Shown: positions 52,015 to 61,091, counted from the stretch's first letter. The stretch is DNA of 62,759 nt from Micromonospora parva (GCF_000718515.1 NZ_JNZS01000034.1:1-62759), one strand, 5' to 3'. Notes: a model not told the origin generated them from the letters alone. Made by a program: numbers and translations.

Positions 52015-53646
52015 TCAGTGGCGGCTCTCGCCGCTGCCGACCTCCTCGCGCTCGGGCCGGGGCTCGACCGGCGGGTGCCCCGGTGAGACCGGCGCCTCGA
52101 CCGGCTTCTCGATCGGGTAGAAGAAGCCCCGGATGGCCGGGCCGAGGGCCCCCAGCCGGTTCATCTTCTTCGGTACGACCCAGCCGACGTAGTCGAGCTG
52201 GCCGTGGCCGTCCGCGTGCCCGTTGGCCGCGCTGAGCGGCTGGTGCACCTCGACGAACCGGCCGTCCGGCAGGCGCCGGATGATGCCGGTCTCCACGCCG
52301 TGCGCGAGCACCTCCCGGTCGTGCTGCTGCAGACCCAGGCAGAGCCGGTAGGTGACGTAGTACGCCAACGGCGGGGCCACCAGCAGGCCGATCCGGCCGG
52401 CCCAGGTCATCGCGTTCAAACTGATCTGGAACTTGTCCGCGATCACGTCGTTGGCGCCGGAGAGCGTCAGCACGACGTAGAACGCGACGGCCATGGCGCC
52501 GACGGCGGTCCGGGCCGGGGCGTCCCGGGGACGCTCGAGCAGGTTGTGGCTCTTGCGGTCCTTGAGTTGCCGGGCTTCCAGGAACGGGTACATCGTCGAC
52601 AGGCCCACCAGGATGCCGGGTAGCACCACCGTCGGCCAGAACAGCGGCGGGATGACGTACCCGTCGCCGATCGGGATGTTGATCTCCCAGGCCGGCATGA
52701 GTCGGGTCGAGCCGTCGAGGAACATGACGTACCAGTCGGGCTGGCTGGCGGCCGAGACCACCCACGCCTCGTACGGGCCGAACAGCCAGATCGGGTTGAT
52801 CTGGAACAGACCGCCCATCAGCGCGATGACGCCGAAGACGACCATGAAGAAGCCGCCCTGCTTCAACGCGTACCGCGGGAACATCCGCTCGCCGACCACG
52901 TTGTTGTTGGTCCGGCCGGGGCCGGGCCACTGGGTGTGCTTCTGCTTGAAGACCAGGCCCAGGTGGACGCTGATCAGCGCGACCAGCAGACCCGGGATGA
53001 GCAGCACGTGGGCGATGAAGAACCGGCTGATGATGATCGTGCCCGGGAACTCGCCACCGAAGATCGACGAGGTGACCCAGGAACCGATCACCGGGATGGA
53101 CAGCATGATCGCCGAGGCGATCCGCAGGCCGGTGCCGGACAGGCCGTCGTCCGGCAGCGAGTAGCCGGTGAAGCCGGCGAGGAAGCCGACCCAGAACAGC
53201 AGCGAACCGATGATCCAGTTGGTCTCACGCGGCTTGCGGAACGCACCGGTGAAGAAGACCCGCAGCATGTGCACGACGATCGCGGCCATGAACAGCAGCG
53301 CCGCCCAGTGGTGCATCTGCCGCATCACCAGACCGCCCCGGACATCGAACGAGATGTCCAGGCTGGAGGCGTACGCGGCGGACATCGGGGTGCCCTGCAA
53401 CGGCGCGTAGCTGCCGTCGTAGACCACCTCGGTCATCGCCGGCTCGAAGAAGAAGGTGAGGAACACACCGGTCAGCAGCAGCACGACGAACGAGAACAGC
53501 GCGATCTCGCCGAGCAGGAAGGACCAGTGGTCCGGGAAGACCTTGTTCAGCAGCTTGCGCAGCGGGGTGGCCACCGCGAAGCGGTCGTCCACTCCCACCG
53601 CTGCCTTGCCCGGCGTCGCCGCAAGGTCAAACTTTCGACGCTTCAT
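52015..53646 (-). CDS. qcrB: Cytochrome b subunit of the bc1 (bcc) complex
   Basis: 543-aa cytochrome b of the menaquinol:cytochrome c oxidoreductase. Heme-ligating histidines appear as RQMHHWAALLFMAAIVVH (His112/113 and His126) and FFIAHVLLIPGLLVALISVH (His213 and His228). The Qo-site motif reads PDWY (QPDWYVMFLDG), the actinobacterial form of PEWY. About eight to nine membrane helices and an extended, charged C-terminal tail (PVEPRPEREEVGSGESRH), as in the actinobacterial supercomplex. ATG 53646 overlaps the qcrA stop by 4 nt. A strong hairpin follows. In bacteria of this group QcrB is the target of antitubercular leads such as telacebec (known for mycobacteria). Confidence 0.96.
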   Translation of the reverse strand: MKRRKFDLAATPGKAAVGVDDRFAVATPLRKLLNKVFPDHWSFLLGEIALFSFVVLLLTGVFLTFFFEPAMTEVVYDGSYAPLQGTPMSAAYASSLDISFDVRGGLVMRQMHHWAALLFMAAIVVHMLRVFFTGAFRKPRETNWIIGSLLFWVGFLAGFTGYSLPDDGLSGTGLRIASAIMLSIPVIGSWVTSSIFGGEFPGTIIISRFFIAHVLLIPGLLVALISVHLGLVFKQKHTQWPGPGRTNNNVVGERMFPRYALKQGGFFMVVFGVIALMGGLFQINPIWLFGPYEAWVVSAASQPDWYVMFLDGSTRLMPAWEINIPIGDGYVIPPLFWPTVVLPGILVGLSTMYPFLEARQLKDRKSHNLLERPRDAPARTAVGAMAVAFYVVLTLSGANDVIADKFQISLNAMTWAGRIGLLVAPPLAYYVTYRLCLGLQQHDREVLAHGVETGIIRRLPDGRFVEVHQPLSAANGHADGHGQLDYVGWVVPKKMNRLGALGPAIRGFFYPIEKPVEAPVSPGHPPVEPRPEREEVGSGESRH

Positions 53647-54731
53647 GGCCGCTCCCAGAAATCAGGCCCGACGGTCTCGGTGTAGTCGGACTTCGCCACG
53701 AAGAAGCCCTCGGAGTCCACCTCGATCGGCAGCTGCGGCAGCCGCCGGCTGGCGGGGCCGAAGACGGGCCGGGCGTTGTCGGTGATCAGGAACTGGGACT
53801 GGTGGCACGGGCAGAGCAGCCTGTTGGTCTGCTGCTCGTACAGGCTGGCCGGGCATCCCGCGTGCGTGCAGATCTTGGAGAACGCCGCGTAGTTGCCCCA
53901 CATGTAGTCACCGTGGCCGATCCGCTCGTTGGCCCGGCGCGACTCCTGCGCGTCCGAGTCGCGGAGGTGGATCAACAGCGTCGGCGAGTCGGCGTGCTTG
54001 TTGCTCACGCCGTGGTCGATGCCGGGGAAGACGGTCAGCTGACCACCGGTGCTGATGTCCGCCGGGCGGATCGGCCGGCCGTCCTCGCGGACCAGGCGGA
54101 TCCGCTGGCCGCCCTCGGCCGTGGCGAACCCGGTGGTGAACATCTGGTTGTTCTTGTGCGGCTGCGAGATCAGACCGCCGACCAGCGGCGCCGCGGCGAC
54201 CGCGGCGACCGGCGCGAGACCGGCCAGCAGCGAGATGCCGAGCAGCGGGCGACGCTTCACGCCCAGCTCGTCCGCCATGTAGAGCATGGTCTGGCCGGTG
54301 ATGGTGCGGCCTTCGGAGTCCACCTGACCCTCGTGCCGGTCCTGGATCGAGACCTCCTTGGGCAGCAACTTCTTGCCCCAGGTCAGGATGCCGAAGCCGA
54401 CGGCGAGCAGCGCCACGCCGAGGGTGAAGCCGAGCAGCGGGGTGTAGAACTTGTCGCCGCCCCGGCCGGCCTCGTACTGCCACGGCCACCAGATGTAGAT
54501 GGCCAGGAAGGCGGTCGCGGCCAGACCGGTGATCAGGAAGAAGCCGGCGACCACCCGGGTCAGCCGACGCTCCGCCTTGGTGCCCGGCAGCACCTGCGGC
54601 TCGTAGTGGACGATCTCGATGTCGTCCCGGCGCGCACCCTCACGAACGATGTCGAACCGGGTCAGCTTGGGGTCGTTCACGTCGAGCGGCGCCGGGCCCT
54701 GCGAGGCCTGGTGCTCGGTGTGGGGGCTCAT
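53643..54731 (-). CDS. qcrA: Rieske iron-sulfur subunit of the bc1 complex
   Basis: 362-aa three-helix Rieske protein typical of Actinobacteria. After an N-terminal domain there are membrane helices near residues 60-80, 100-120 and 180-200, then the Rieske domain: CTHAGCPAS (Cys and His ligands) and CPCHQSQF (Cys and His), which hold the 2Fe-2S cluster. The insertion between helices is a feature of actinobacterial QcrA. The stop overlaps the qcrB ATG, and qcrC lies 64 nt upstream. Start ATG 54731. Confidence 0.95.
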   Translation of the reverse strand: MSPHTEHQASQGPAPLDVNDPKLTRFDIVREGARRDDIEIVHYEPQVLPGTKAERRLTRVVAGFFLITGLAATAFLAIYIWWPWQYEAGRGGDKFYTPLLGFTLGVALLAVGFGILTWGKKLLPKEVSIQDRHEGQVDSEGRTITGQTMLYMADELGVKRRPLLGISLLAGLAPVAAVAAAPLVGGLISQPHKNNQMFTTGFATAEGGQRIRLVREDGRPIRPADISTGGQLTVFPGIDHGVSNKHADSPTLLIHLRDSDAQESRRANERIGHGDYMWGNYAAFSKICTHAGCPASLYEQQTNRLLCPCHQSQFLITDNARPVFGPASRRLPQLPIEVDSEGFFVAKSDYTETVGPDFWERP

Positions 54732-54795
54732 GCCGTCACCTCGCTACGGGTGGCGCCGAGCGGCACCACAGCACTGAATCGGATGGCCTGCTCGG

Positions 54796-55632
54796 TCACG
54801 ACTTGCCCGCAATCCACAGGCTAGCGAAGACGAGCGCCACGATGCCAACCAGGAAGATCGCCAGGCCCTCGGTGGACGGGCCGTACCGTCCGAGGTTGAA
54901 CCCACCCGGGTCCTGGTCGTGCTTCAGCGTCTCCTGGATGTAGGCGATGATGTCGGCCTTCTGCTCCGGCCGGAGCTGGTTGTCGCCGAACACCGGCATG
55001 TTCTGCGGGCCGCTCAGCATCGCCGCGTAGATCTGACGGTCGGTCGCGGGGTGCAGGCTCGGGGCGAACTTGCCCGAGGAGAGCGCACCGCCGCCGCCAC
55101 CGAACGCGTGGCACTGCGAGCAGTTGATCCGGAACAGCTCACCGCCGGCCGCGATGTTGCCGTCCTCGCGGAGGTCGTCGCCCTCGGGAACGACCGGGCC
55201 GCCACCCAGCTCCTGGATGTACTGGGCCAGCTGGCGGGTCTGCTCGTCGGTGAAGACCGGAGGCTTGCGGTGCGCCTGGGCCTCCTGGCGGGCCATCGGC
55301 ATCCGCCCGGAGCTGACCTGGAACTCGACCGATGCCGCGCCGACGCCGATCAGGCTCGGCCCGCGGCCCTCGACGCCCTGGGCGTTGCGGCCGTGGCAGG
55401 TCACGCAGCTCACGTCGAACAACGCCTTGCCCTCGGCGGCGGCGCCGGTCAGCTGCGGGTTGTCCTGCGCCTGGGCGCCCGGGGCGAAGACGGTGTATGC
55501 GCCGCCGGCGAGCATCAGCGCGGCGATCAGCCGGACCGCGGCGCCCAGCCGGCGGCGGCCCCTGCTGCGCGCGGCGGGCCGCTCACGCAACCGCGCGAGC
55601 AGACCGCGTCGGCGGTCGTTGTCAGAAGTCAT
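54796..55632 (-). CDS. qcrC: Diheme cytochrome cc subunit of the bc1 complex
   Basis: 278-aa diheme cytochrome c (cytochrome cc), which in Actinobacteria carries electrons directly to the aa3 oxidase and replaces soluble cytochrome c. Two CXXCH sites: CVTCHGRNAQG and CSQCHAFGGGGG, each followed by distal Met motifs (SGRMPMARQ and GPQNMPVFGD). An N-terminal signal-anchor (AVRLIAALMLAGGAYTVFAP) and a C-terminal helix (GLAIFLVGIVALVFASLWIAG) tether it. Start ATG 55632 with AAGGAC 8 nt upstream. Between ctaE (70 nt upstream) and qcrA. Confidence 0.96.
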   Translation of the reverse strand: MTSDNDRRRGLLARLRERPAARSRGRRRLGAAVRLIAALMLAGGAYTVFAPGAQAQDNPQLTGAAAEGKALFDVSCVTCHGRNAQGVEGRGPSLIGVGAASVEFQVSSGRMPMARQEAQAHRKPPVFTDEQTRQLAQYIQELGGGPVVPEGDDLREDGNIAAGGELFRINCSQCHAFGGGGGALSSGKFAPSLHPATDRQIYAAMLSGPQNMPVFGDNQLRPEQKADIIAYIQETLKHDQDPGGFNLGRYGPSTEGLAIFLVGIVALVFASLWIAGKS

Positions 55633-55702
55633 GAGCGGTGTCCTTAACCGGTTGGACCTGTCTCAGGGGACGGAGCAGCAGCGCGGAATGTGACGCGCAA
55701 GA

Positions 55703-56302
55703 TCACTGGAGCCAGTAGATCATGGCGTACAGCCCGATCCACACGACGTCGACGAAGTGCCAGTAGTACGACACGACGATCGCCGACGTCGCCTGCGCCG
55801 GGGTGAACCGGCCCATGGTCGTACGGACCATGAAGATGACGAAGGCGATCAGACCACCGGTCACGTGCAGGCCGTGGAAGCCGGTGGTCAGGTAGAACAC
55901 CGATCCGTACCCGTCTTCGTTGATCTTGATGCCGTCGGCGACCAGGTGCCGGTACTCGTTCAGCTGGCCGAGGACGAAGATCAGGCCCATCACGAAGGTG
56001 ACGGTGAACCAGCGCCGCAGCGCGTGCACGTCACCCTTCTCCGCCGCGAAGACGCCGAGCTGGCACGTCACCGAGGACAGCACCAGGATCACCGTGAAGG
56101 TGGTCGCGTACGGGATGTTCAGCGCCTCGGTGTGCTTCTCCCACTGCTCCGGCGCAGCCGCGCGGATCGAGAAGTACATCGCGAACAGCGCCGCGAAGAA
56201 CATGAGTTCACTGGAGAGCCACACGATCGTCCCGACGCTGACCATGTTCGGTCGGGTCAGAGAGTGGATCCGGCTCTTGTCAATGGCTGGGGCCGCAGTC
56301 AC
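55703..56302 (-). CDS. ctaE: Cytochrome c oxidase subunit III
   Basis: 199-aa membrane subunit of the aa3 oxidase, five helices as in the short actinobacterial form ([24 protein letters not shown] first; [38 protein letters not shown] last). Conserved Glu and His residues ([17 protein letters not shown]) are present. Start GTG 56302. First gene of ctaE-qcrC-qcrA-qcrB, the arrangement conserved in Mycobacterium and Streptomyces. It is divergent from ctaG with about 108 nt between starts. The catalytic subunit gene ctaD is not in the window. Confidence 0.95.
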   Translation of the reverse strand: MTAAPAIDKSRIHSLTRPNMVSVGTIVWLSSELMFFAALFAMYFSIRAAAPEQWEKHTEALNIPYATTFTVILVLSSVTCQLGVFAAEKGDVHALRRWFTVTFVMGLIFVLGQLNEYRHLVADGIKINEDGYGSVFYLTTGFHGLHVTGGLIAFVIFMVRTTMGRFTPAQATSAIVVSYYWHFVDVVWIGLYAMIYWLQ

Positions 56303-56397
56303 GCCGTCATTATTGCCCCTGACCGGGGCCGGCGATCAGCGGGGTGGCAAACCTGCGCCTTCCGTGGCCCCAGCGTCGGGGTCCGGTTCGCCTGGCC

Positions 56398-56403
56398 TAG
56401 CCT
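56398..56403 (+). promoter_or_regulatory. Putative -10 box (TAGCCT) of a leaderless ctaG transcript
   Basis: TAGCCT is followed by 7 nt (GAAAAGC) and the GTG at 56411; no Shine-Dalgarno is present. Confidence 0.45.
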
Positions 56404-56410
56404 GAAAAGC

Positions 56411-57343
56411 GTGCTGCACGTCGATCCGATCTTCGCCGCCACCTCGGCCCCGCCGCCGTTCACCGTCGGCGCGGTGCTGAGCGAGACCCGCCTGGACAGC
56501 TGGCTGGCCCTCGGCCTGGTGCTCGCCGCCGGCCTGTACCTCTACGGGGTGTACCGGCTGCGCCTGCGCGGCGACCGCTGGCCCGTCATCCGAACCGTGT
56601 TCTTCCTCGGCCCCGGGCTGGGCGGCATCGCGCTCGTCACGGTCAGCGGGCTGCACGCGTACGACACCGCGCTGCTGTCCGTGCACATGATCCAGCACAT
56701 GGTGCTGTCCATGGTGGCGCCGATCTTCCTGGCGCTGGGCGCGCCGATGACCCTGGCCCTGCGGACCCTGCCGGTCGGGCCGCGCAAGCGCCTGCTCGCG
56801 ATCGTGCACAGCCGCGTCGCCCGGGTCTACAGCTTTCCGCTGGTGGCGTTCGCCATCTTCGTGGTCAACCCGTTCGTGCTCTACTTCAGTGACCTGTACC
56901 GCTACACCCTGGAACACGCCTGGGCGCACGAGCTGGTGCACGCGCACTTCATCATGACCGGCTGCGTGTTCTTCTGGCCGCTGCTCGGCCTCGACCCGCT
57001 GCCCGGCCGCTGGCCGTACCCGGCGCGCGCCCTGCTGATGCTGCTCTCCGTGCCGTTCCACACCGTGCTCGGCCTCACCATCATGCAGAGCAGCACGCTC
57101 TTCGGGGGCGACTGGTACCCGTCGCTCAACCTGGGCTGGGTCGACCCCTGGCAGGACCAGGTGGTCGCCGGCGGCATCCTCTGGGCCGGTGGCGAGTTCG
57201 TCAGTGTGACCATGCTCGCCGTGCTGGTGGTGCAGTGGGTCAAGCAGTCCGAGCGGGAGGCACGCCGGGTGGACCGCGAACTGGACCGCCAGGAGGCCCG
57301 CGACGAGGCCCGCGACCGCGCCGCCGACGCCGCGCCCGCCTGA
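56411..57343 (+). CDS. ctaG: CtaG-type copper/cytochrome oxidase assembly membrane protein
   Basis: 310-aa polytopic protein of the caa3_CtaG family, needed for copper insertion into cytochrome c oxidase in Bacillus-type systems. About seven helices: WLALGLVLAAGLYLYGVYRL, LGPGLGGIALVTVSGL, SVHMIQHMVLSMVAPIFLALG (His-rich), VYSFPLVAFAIFVVNPFVLY, HELVHAHFIMTGCVFFWPLLG, RALLMLLSVPFHTVLGLTIM and VAGGILWAGGEFVSVTMLAVLVV. The three His-containing helices are typical. The tail is charged (QEARDEARDRAADA). Beside ctaE, consistent with an oxidase maturation role. Confidence 0.88.
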   Translation: MLHVDPIFAATSAPPPFTVGAVLSETRLDSWLALGLVLAAGLYLYGVYRLRLRGDRWPVIRTVFFLGPGLGGIALVTVSGLHAYDTALLSVHMIQHMVLSMVAPIFLALGAPMTLALRTLPVGPRKRLLAIVHSRVARVYSFPLVAFAIFVVNPFVLYFSDLYRYTLEHAWAHELVHAHFIMTGCVFFWPLLGLDPLPGRWPYPARALLMLLSVPFHTVLGLTIMQSSTLFGGDWYPSLNLGWVDPWQDQVVAGGILWAGGEFVSVTMLAVLVVQWVKQSEREARRVDRELDRQEARDEARDRAADAAPA

Positions 57344-57445
57344 GCTGCCCGGACGTACGCCCCGACGGGTGCCGCCGGGCGGGATGTCGGCTACATCACG
57401 CCGCCCGGTACGATCTCCGGGCAGCTACGAGGTGGGAGTGCCGAC

Positions 57446-57841
57446 ATGAGCGATCGTCTTTGCACCGTCTTGCTCTACAGCGACGACCCGCAGGTCCGCG
57501 ACCGCATGCGGATGGCCGTCGGCACCCGACCCGCGCCCGGTCTGCAGATCGAGTTCGTCGACGCGTCGACCTACGCCGAGACCATCCGGCTGGTCGACGA
57601 CTACGAGATCGACCTGCTGCTGCTCGACGGTGAGGCGAGCCCGGGCGGCGGCATCGGCATCGCCCGACAGGTCAAGGACGACCGGGACGACGCTCCCCCG
57701 ACCTGCCTGGTGATCGCGCGCGCCGCCGACCGATGGCTCGCCGCGTACGCCGAGGCCGACGCGGTGCTGGTGCACCCGCTCGACCCGGTGACCACCGGGG
57801 GCACGGTGGCCGAGCTGCTGCGGACGCACGCACCCGCCTGA
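57446..57841 (+). CDS. Receiver-like single-domain protein
   Basis: 131-aa protein with a response-regulator-like fold: [17 protein letters not shown] (acid pair), [13 protein letters not shown] where Asp61 occupies the phospho-acceptor strand end, and VIARAADRW followed by [12 protein letters not shown] in place of the usual K loop. Usual Lys at the end of strand 5 is replaced by HP, so phosphorylation is doubtful. Start at ATG 57446. It lies between ctaG and trpD on the same strand (102- and 91-nt gaps). Similar orphan receiver proteins occur next to the cytochrome genes in actinomycetes; role unknown. Confidence 0.75.
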   Translation: MSDRLCTVLLYSDDPQVRDRMRMAVGTRPAPGLQIEFVDASTYAETIRLVDDYEIDLLLLDGEASPGGGIGIARQVKDDRDDAPPTCLVIARAADRWLAAYAEADAVLVHPLDPVTTGGTVAELLRTHAPA

Positions 57842-57932
57842 CGTCCCACGCTCCTCCGGCACCCCCACGGCGCCGGAACTCCTCGGCGCCGGTTCCAGCC
57901 CACCCGCACTTCGCATGCTCGGGAGGCCCGCC

Positions 57933-58976
57933 ATGGGCGATCGGACCTGGCCGCACCTGCTCAACGCGCTGCTGCGCGGCAACGAACTCTCCACCGCCGA
58001 CACCGCCTGGGCGATGGACGAGATCATGACCGGCTCGGCCAGCGCGGCGCAGATCGCCGCCTTCGCCGTCGCGCTGCGGGCCAAGGGCGAGACTCCCGCG
58101 GAGCTGGCCGGCCTGGTGGAGGCGATGCTGGGCCGAGCCGTCCCGGTGACGCTCCCCGAGGAGCTGCGCCGCACCGCGCTCGACGTGGTCGGCACCGGCG
58201 GTGACCTCGCCCACACTGTCAACATCTCCACGATGACGGCGCTGGTGGTCGCCGGTGCTGGCGTCCGTGTCGTCAAGCACGGCAACCGGGCCGCCTCCTC
58301 CCTGTGCGGCACCGCCGACCTGCTGGAGTTCCTCGGCATCCCCCTGGATCTCGGCCCGGAGCAGGTCGCCCGCTGTGTCGAGGAGGCCGGCATCGGGTTC
58401 TGCTTCGCGGCCCGGTTCCACCCCGGGATGCGCCACGCCGGCCCGGTCCGCCGCGAGGTGGGCGTGCCCACCTTCTTCAACTTCCTCGGCCCGCTGACCA
58501 ACCCGGCCCGCCCCCGGGCCGGCGCGGTCGGCTGCTTCGACCTGCGGATGGCTCCGGTGATGGCCAGCGTGTTCGCCGCCCGTGGGGACTCGGCGATCGT
58601 GATGCGCGGCGAGGACGGCCTGGACGAGTTCAGCACCGCCGCGCCGACCCGGGTCTGGGCGGCCCAGGGCGGCACCGTACGCGAGGCTGTGCTGGACGCG
58701 ACGGACCTCGGGGTACCCCGGTCCACCCTGGCGGACCTGCGCGGCGGTGACGCCGCGTACAACGCCGGCGTGGCCCGTCGCCTGCTGGCCGGTGAGACGG
58801 GCCCGGTCCGGGACGCGGTCCTGGTCAACGCGGCGGCGGCGCTGGCCACCCAGGGCCCGCTGGACGGCGACCTGACCGAGGCGCTGCGCGCCGGTCTGGC
58901 CCGCGCGGCCGAGTCGATCGACTCCGGCGCGGCCGCCGCGACCCTGGATCGCTGGATCGCGATCGCCACCGCCTGA
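57933..58976 (+). CDS. trpD: Anthranilate phosphoribosyltransferase
   Basis: 347-aa enzyme of tryptophan synthesis transferring phosphoribosyl from PRPP to anthranilate. Motifs: [17 protein letters not shown] (PRPP-binding GTGGD and NIST), [15 protein letters not shown], and the DE-type metal site with GEDGLDEFS. 347 aa is normal. ATG 57933 has GGGAGG 7 nt upstream; another ATG 6 codons earlier lacks this. The location between cytochrome genes is conserved in Mycobacterium (Rv2192c) and Streptomyces. The stop codon lies inside a 15-bp tandem repeat. Confidence 0.95.
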   Translation: MGDRTWPHLLNALLRGNELSTADTAWAMDEIMTGSASAAQIAAFAVALRAKGETPAELAGLVEAMLGRAVPVTLPEELRRTALDVVGTGGDLAHTVNISTMTALVVAGAGVRVVKHGNRAASSLCGTADLLEFLGIPLDLGPEQVARCVEEAGIGFCFAARFHPGMRHAGPVRREVGVPTFFNFLGPLTNPARPRAGAVGCFDLRMAPVMASVFAARGDSAIVMRGEDGLDEFSTAAPTRVWAAQGGTVREAVLDATDLGVPRSTLADLRGGDAAYNAGVARRLLAGETGPVRDAVLVNAAAALATQGPLDGDLTEALRAGLARAAESIDSGAAAATLDRWIAIATA

Positions 58977-59045
58977 CCTGTCGGCGCCTGACCTGTCGGC
59001 GCCTGACCTGTCGGCGCCTGACCTGTCGGCGCCTGGCCCGTCGGC
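58971..59045 (+). repeat. Five 15-bp tandem repeats across the trpD stop codon
   Basis: Unit GCCTGACCTGTCGGC repeated at 58971, 58986, 59001, 59016 and a variant at 59031 (GCCTGGCCCGTCGGC). The first unit contains the trpD TGA, so each added unit lies just past or at the stop. Together with the palindrome at 59072 it fills the gap to the next gene. Confidence 0.85.
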
Positions 59046-59071
59046 GCCGTCTTCGGGCGGACTCCGGGGGG

Positions 59072-59148
59072 TGATCGACTCGGGTTCCTTGAATCTGCGG
59101 TGTCCCGGGAGCCCGGACACCCCGATTTCAAGGAAGTCGAGTGGATCA
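59072..59148. repeat. 77-bp palindromic repeat, copy B
   Basis: TGATCGACTCGGGTTC ... GAGTGGATCA, same 77-bp length, ends and CGGTGTCC block as the copy at 13563. Inner arms CTTGAAT and ATTTCAAG-type and GTGTCC/GGACAC pair. Located after trpD, before the small Cys-rich gene. Confidence 0.75.
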
Positions 59149-59292
59149 CACCCGGCGGCCGACGAGTGGGCGACGGTGCGCGGGGATTTGTCGGACCCGT
59201 CTGGGAAACTACAGCTGAGTAGTTCTCTGCCGCCGTCGGTGCGTCGCTGTCGCATCCGGGCGGGCCGGCCTGGTGATCGAGAGGAGACGCCC

Positions 59293-59496
59293 GTGTCGCA
59301 CCGCGAGCTCTACTGCGACGTCTGCGAGGGCGTGGCGCTGTTCGAGGCCCCGCCGTGCGTCGACGGCCACGGCACCGACTGTCCTGAGCTGATCTGCACC
59401 GACTGCGGCGCCGCAGTGGTCGTCGGCGCGATCGCCTTCCCGGTCACCCGACTGACCGTCCGCCACCGCCAGCCCGCCCCTCGCCGAGTCGCCTGA
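59293..59496 (+). CDS. Small zinc-ribbon-like hypothetical protein
   Basis: 67-aa protein with two Cys pairs (YCDVCEGV and ICTDCGAA) and two further Cys (PPCVDGHGTDCP), consistent with one or two small zinc sites. The rest is a hydrophobic strand (AVVVGAIAFPVT) and a basic tail. GTG 59293 has GAGGAG 7 nt upstream. It lies between trpD and ctaF, where actinomycetes often keep a short Cys-rich protein of this kind; I know no function. A role in metal handling for the oxidase would be speculation. Confidence 0.65.
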   Translation: MSHRELYCDVCEGVALFEAPPCVDGHGTDCPELICTDCGAAVVVGAIAFPVTRLTVRHRQPAPRRVA

Positions 59497-59611
59497 CCGC
59501 CCACCGGCGCGCCATCTGACGGCCAGCGTCACGCCGCCTGACCTGCCGCCCGGCCCGATCCGGCGCCCGCCGCCTGACCGCCAGCGCCGCTCGACCGGGG
59601 TCGAGCATGAC

Positions 59612-59647
59612 CGAAGGCCCGCTCCCCCACCGGGGAACGGGCCTTCG
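59612..59647. terminator. Hairpin between the small Cys protein and ctaF
   Basis: 10-bp perfect arms CGAAGGCCCG (59612-59621) and CGGGCCTTCG (59638-59647), with CCCC/GGGG inside the 16-nt loop, between convergent genes. Confidence 0.7.
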
Positions 59648-59684
59648 TCGTGCGGGGTCGGTCGCGATGGCGACCGGGTGTGGG

Positions 59685-60110
59685 TCAGTGCTCGGCGGTA
59701 CGCCGGGTGCCGCTGTAGTACTCGAACAGCAGCCCACAGGCGGCGAGGACAACGGCCACCAGGCCGGCGCCGATCAGCCAGTACTGCCAGAACACCAGGC
59801 CGAGCGCGGCGATCGCGGCGGCCAGCGCCAGACCGAACGGCCAGTAGCTGCCCGGGCTGAAGAAGCCGACCTCGCCAGCGCCGTCAGCGATCTCGGCGTC
59901 CGGACGGTCTTCCGGGCGCAGGTCGATCCGGCGGGAGACGAACCAGAAGAAGCCACCGCACATCGAGCAGAGCAGGAACGACAGCAGCAGGGCTACGGTG
60001 CCGACCCACTCGATGCCGCCCGACTGCCCGTTCGTCCAGGCGCCGTAGAGGATGGTGGCACCGAAGAGGAAACCGGCGATGATCAGGAAGATACGCCACT
60101 CGGTCTTCAT
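59685..60110 (-). CDS. ctaF: Cytochrome c oxidase subunit IV
   Basis: 141-aa actinobacterial CtaF (Rv2199c type), four helices: FLIIAGFLFGATILYGAWT, WVGTVALLLSFLLCSMCGGFFWFVS, FGLALAAAIAALGLVFWQYWLI and VAVVLAACGLLFEYY. A loop with GFFSPGSYWPFG is typical. Part of the aa3 oxidase. ATG 60110 is 9 nt past the ctaC stop, so the two form an operon ctaC-ctaF. Confidence 0.94.
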   Translation of the reverse strand: MKTEWRIFLIIAGFLFGATILYGAWTNGQSGGIEWVGTVALLLSFLLCSMCGGFFWFVSRRIDLRPEDRPDAEIADGAGEVGFFSPGSYWPFGLALAAAIAALGLVFWQYWLIGAGLVAVVLAACGLLFEYYSGTRRTAEH

Positions 60111-60119
60111 GCCGCTGCC

Positions 60120-61091
60120 TCAGCTTCCGGTGCGGGCCGGAACTTTGTCCGGGTTGAAGTTGTCCTGCGTCCGCCGCGTGTCGAACGGCTCCGTGGTCAC
60201 CGCGTACGGCTGCTCACCGATCGCGGACAACGCGTCCTGGGTGGACTTGCCGCTCTGCTTGGCCGCGAGGAACTGGTCGTACTTCTCCGGCGACACCACC
60301 CGCAGCTCGAAGTTCATGAACGCGTGGTAGCTGCCGCACAGCTCGGCGCAGCGCCCGACGTAGGCACCCTCGGCCTCCAGGCTGGAGACCTCGAACACGT
60401 TGCGGATCTTGCCCGGCATGACGTCCCGCTTGAAGAGCAGCTCCGGCACCCAGAACGAGTGGATGACGTCGCGGCTGGTCTCCTCGAACCGGATGGACCG
60501 GTCGGTCGGCAGCACCAGCACCGGAATGACCTCACTGGTGCCGAGCGTCGACGCGGTGGTCTTGGCGTCCGGGCCCTGCCCGTCGCGGTAGTTGAACTGC
60601 CAGTTCCACTTGAACGCGACGACCTCGACCGTGACGTCCGGGTTCTTCGACAGCTTGTCCACGTCGGTCTGCACGATCGCCGTGTAGTAGAAGAGCACGG
60701 AGACGATCAGAATCGGCGCGATGGTGTAGAGGAACTCCATCGGCATGTTGTAGCGGGTCTGCACCGGCAGCGCGTTGCCGCGCTTGCGGTAGCGCACGAC
60801 ACACCAGAAGATCAGACCCCACACGAAGACACCGACCGCGAGGGCGGCGATGCAGGAGGCGATCCACAGGTCGTACATCCGCCGCGACTCGGCCGAGATG
60901 CCCCCCTGCGGCCAGCCGAAGCCGTCGAACGCCGCTCCAACGTCACAGCCCGTGAGCAGGACCAGCAGCGCGACGCCACTGAGACCGAGCCCGGCCAGCC
61001 GACCAGCACCGCGCCGCCGGCGCCCACCGGCCCCTGGGGAAGCGCTGTGCCGTACGGCCGACGGCCGTACCTCCGAACTCCTTGCGACCAC
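60120..61091 (-). CDS. ctaC: Cytochrome c oxidase subunit II
   Basis: 323-aa CuA-bearing subunit. A lipoprotein signal (LSGVALLVLLTGC lipobox) precedes two membrane helices (WIASCIAALAVGVFVWGLIFW; FLYTIAPILIVSVLFYYT). The CuA site is RCAELCGSYHAFM: two Cys, His and Met ligands, with His of VIHSFWVPE. Trp-rich strand WNWQF is the electron-entry patch. Start GTG 61091 with GGGAGG 10 nt upstream. Its operon partner is ctaF; ctaD is absent from the window. Divergent from the cysteine desulfurase gene over a gap with two repeat copies. Confidence 0.95.
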   Translation of the reverse strand: MVARSSEVRPSAVRHSASPGAGGRRRRGAGRLAGLGLSGVALLVLLTGCDVGAAFDGFGWPQGGISAESRRMYDLWIASCIAALAVGVFVWGLIFWCVVRYRKRGNALPVQTRYNMPMEFLYTIAPILIVSVLFYYTAIVQTDVDKLSKNPDVTVEVVAFKWNWQFNYRDGQGPDAKTTASTLGTSEVIPVLVLPTDRSIRFEETSRDVIHSFWVPELLFKRDVMPGKIRNVFEVSSLEAEGAYVGRCAELCGSYHAFMNFELRVVSPEKYDQFLAAKQSGKSTQDALSAIGEQPYAVTTEPFDTRRTQDNFNPDKVPARTGS

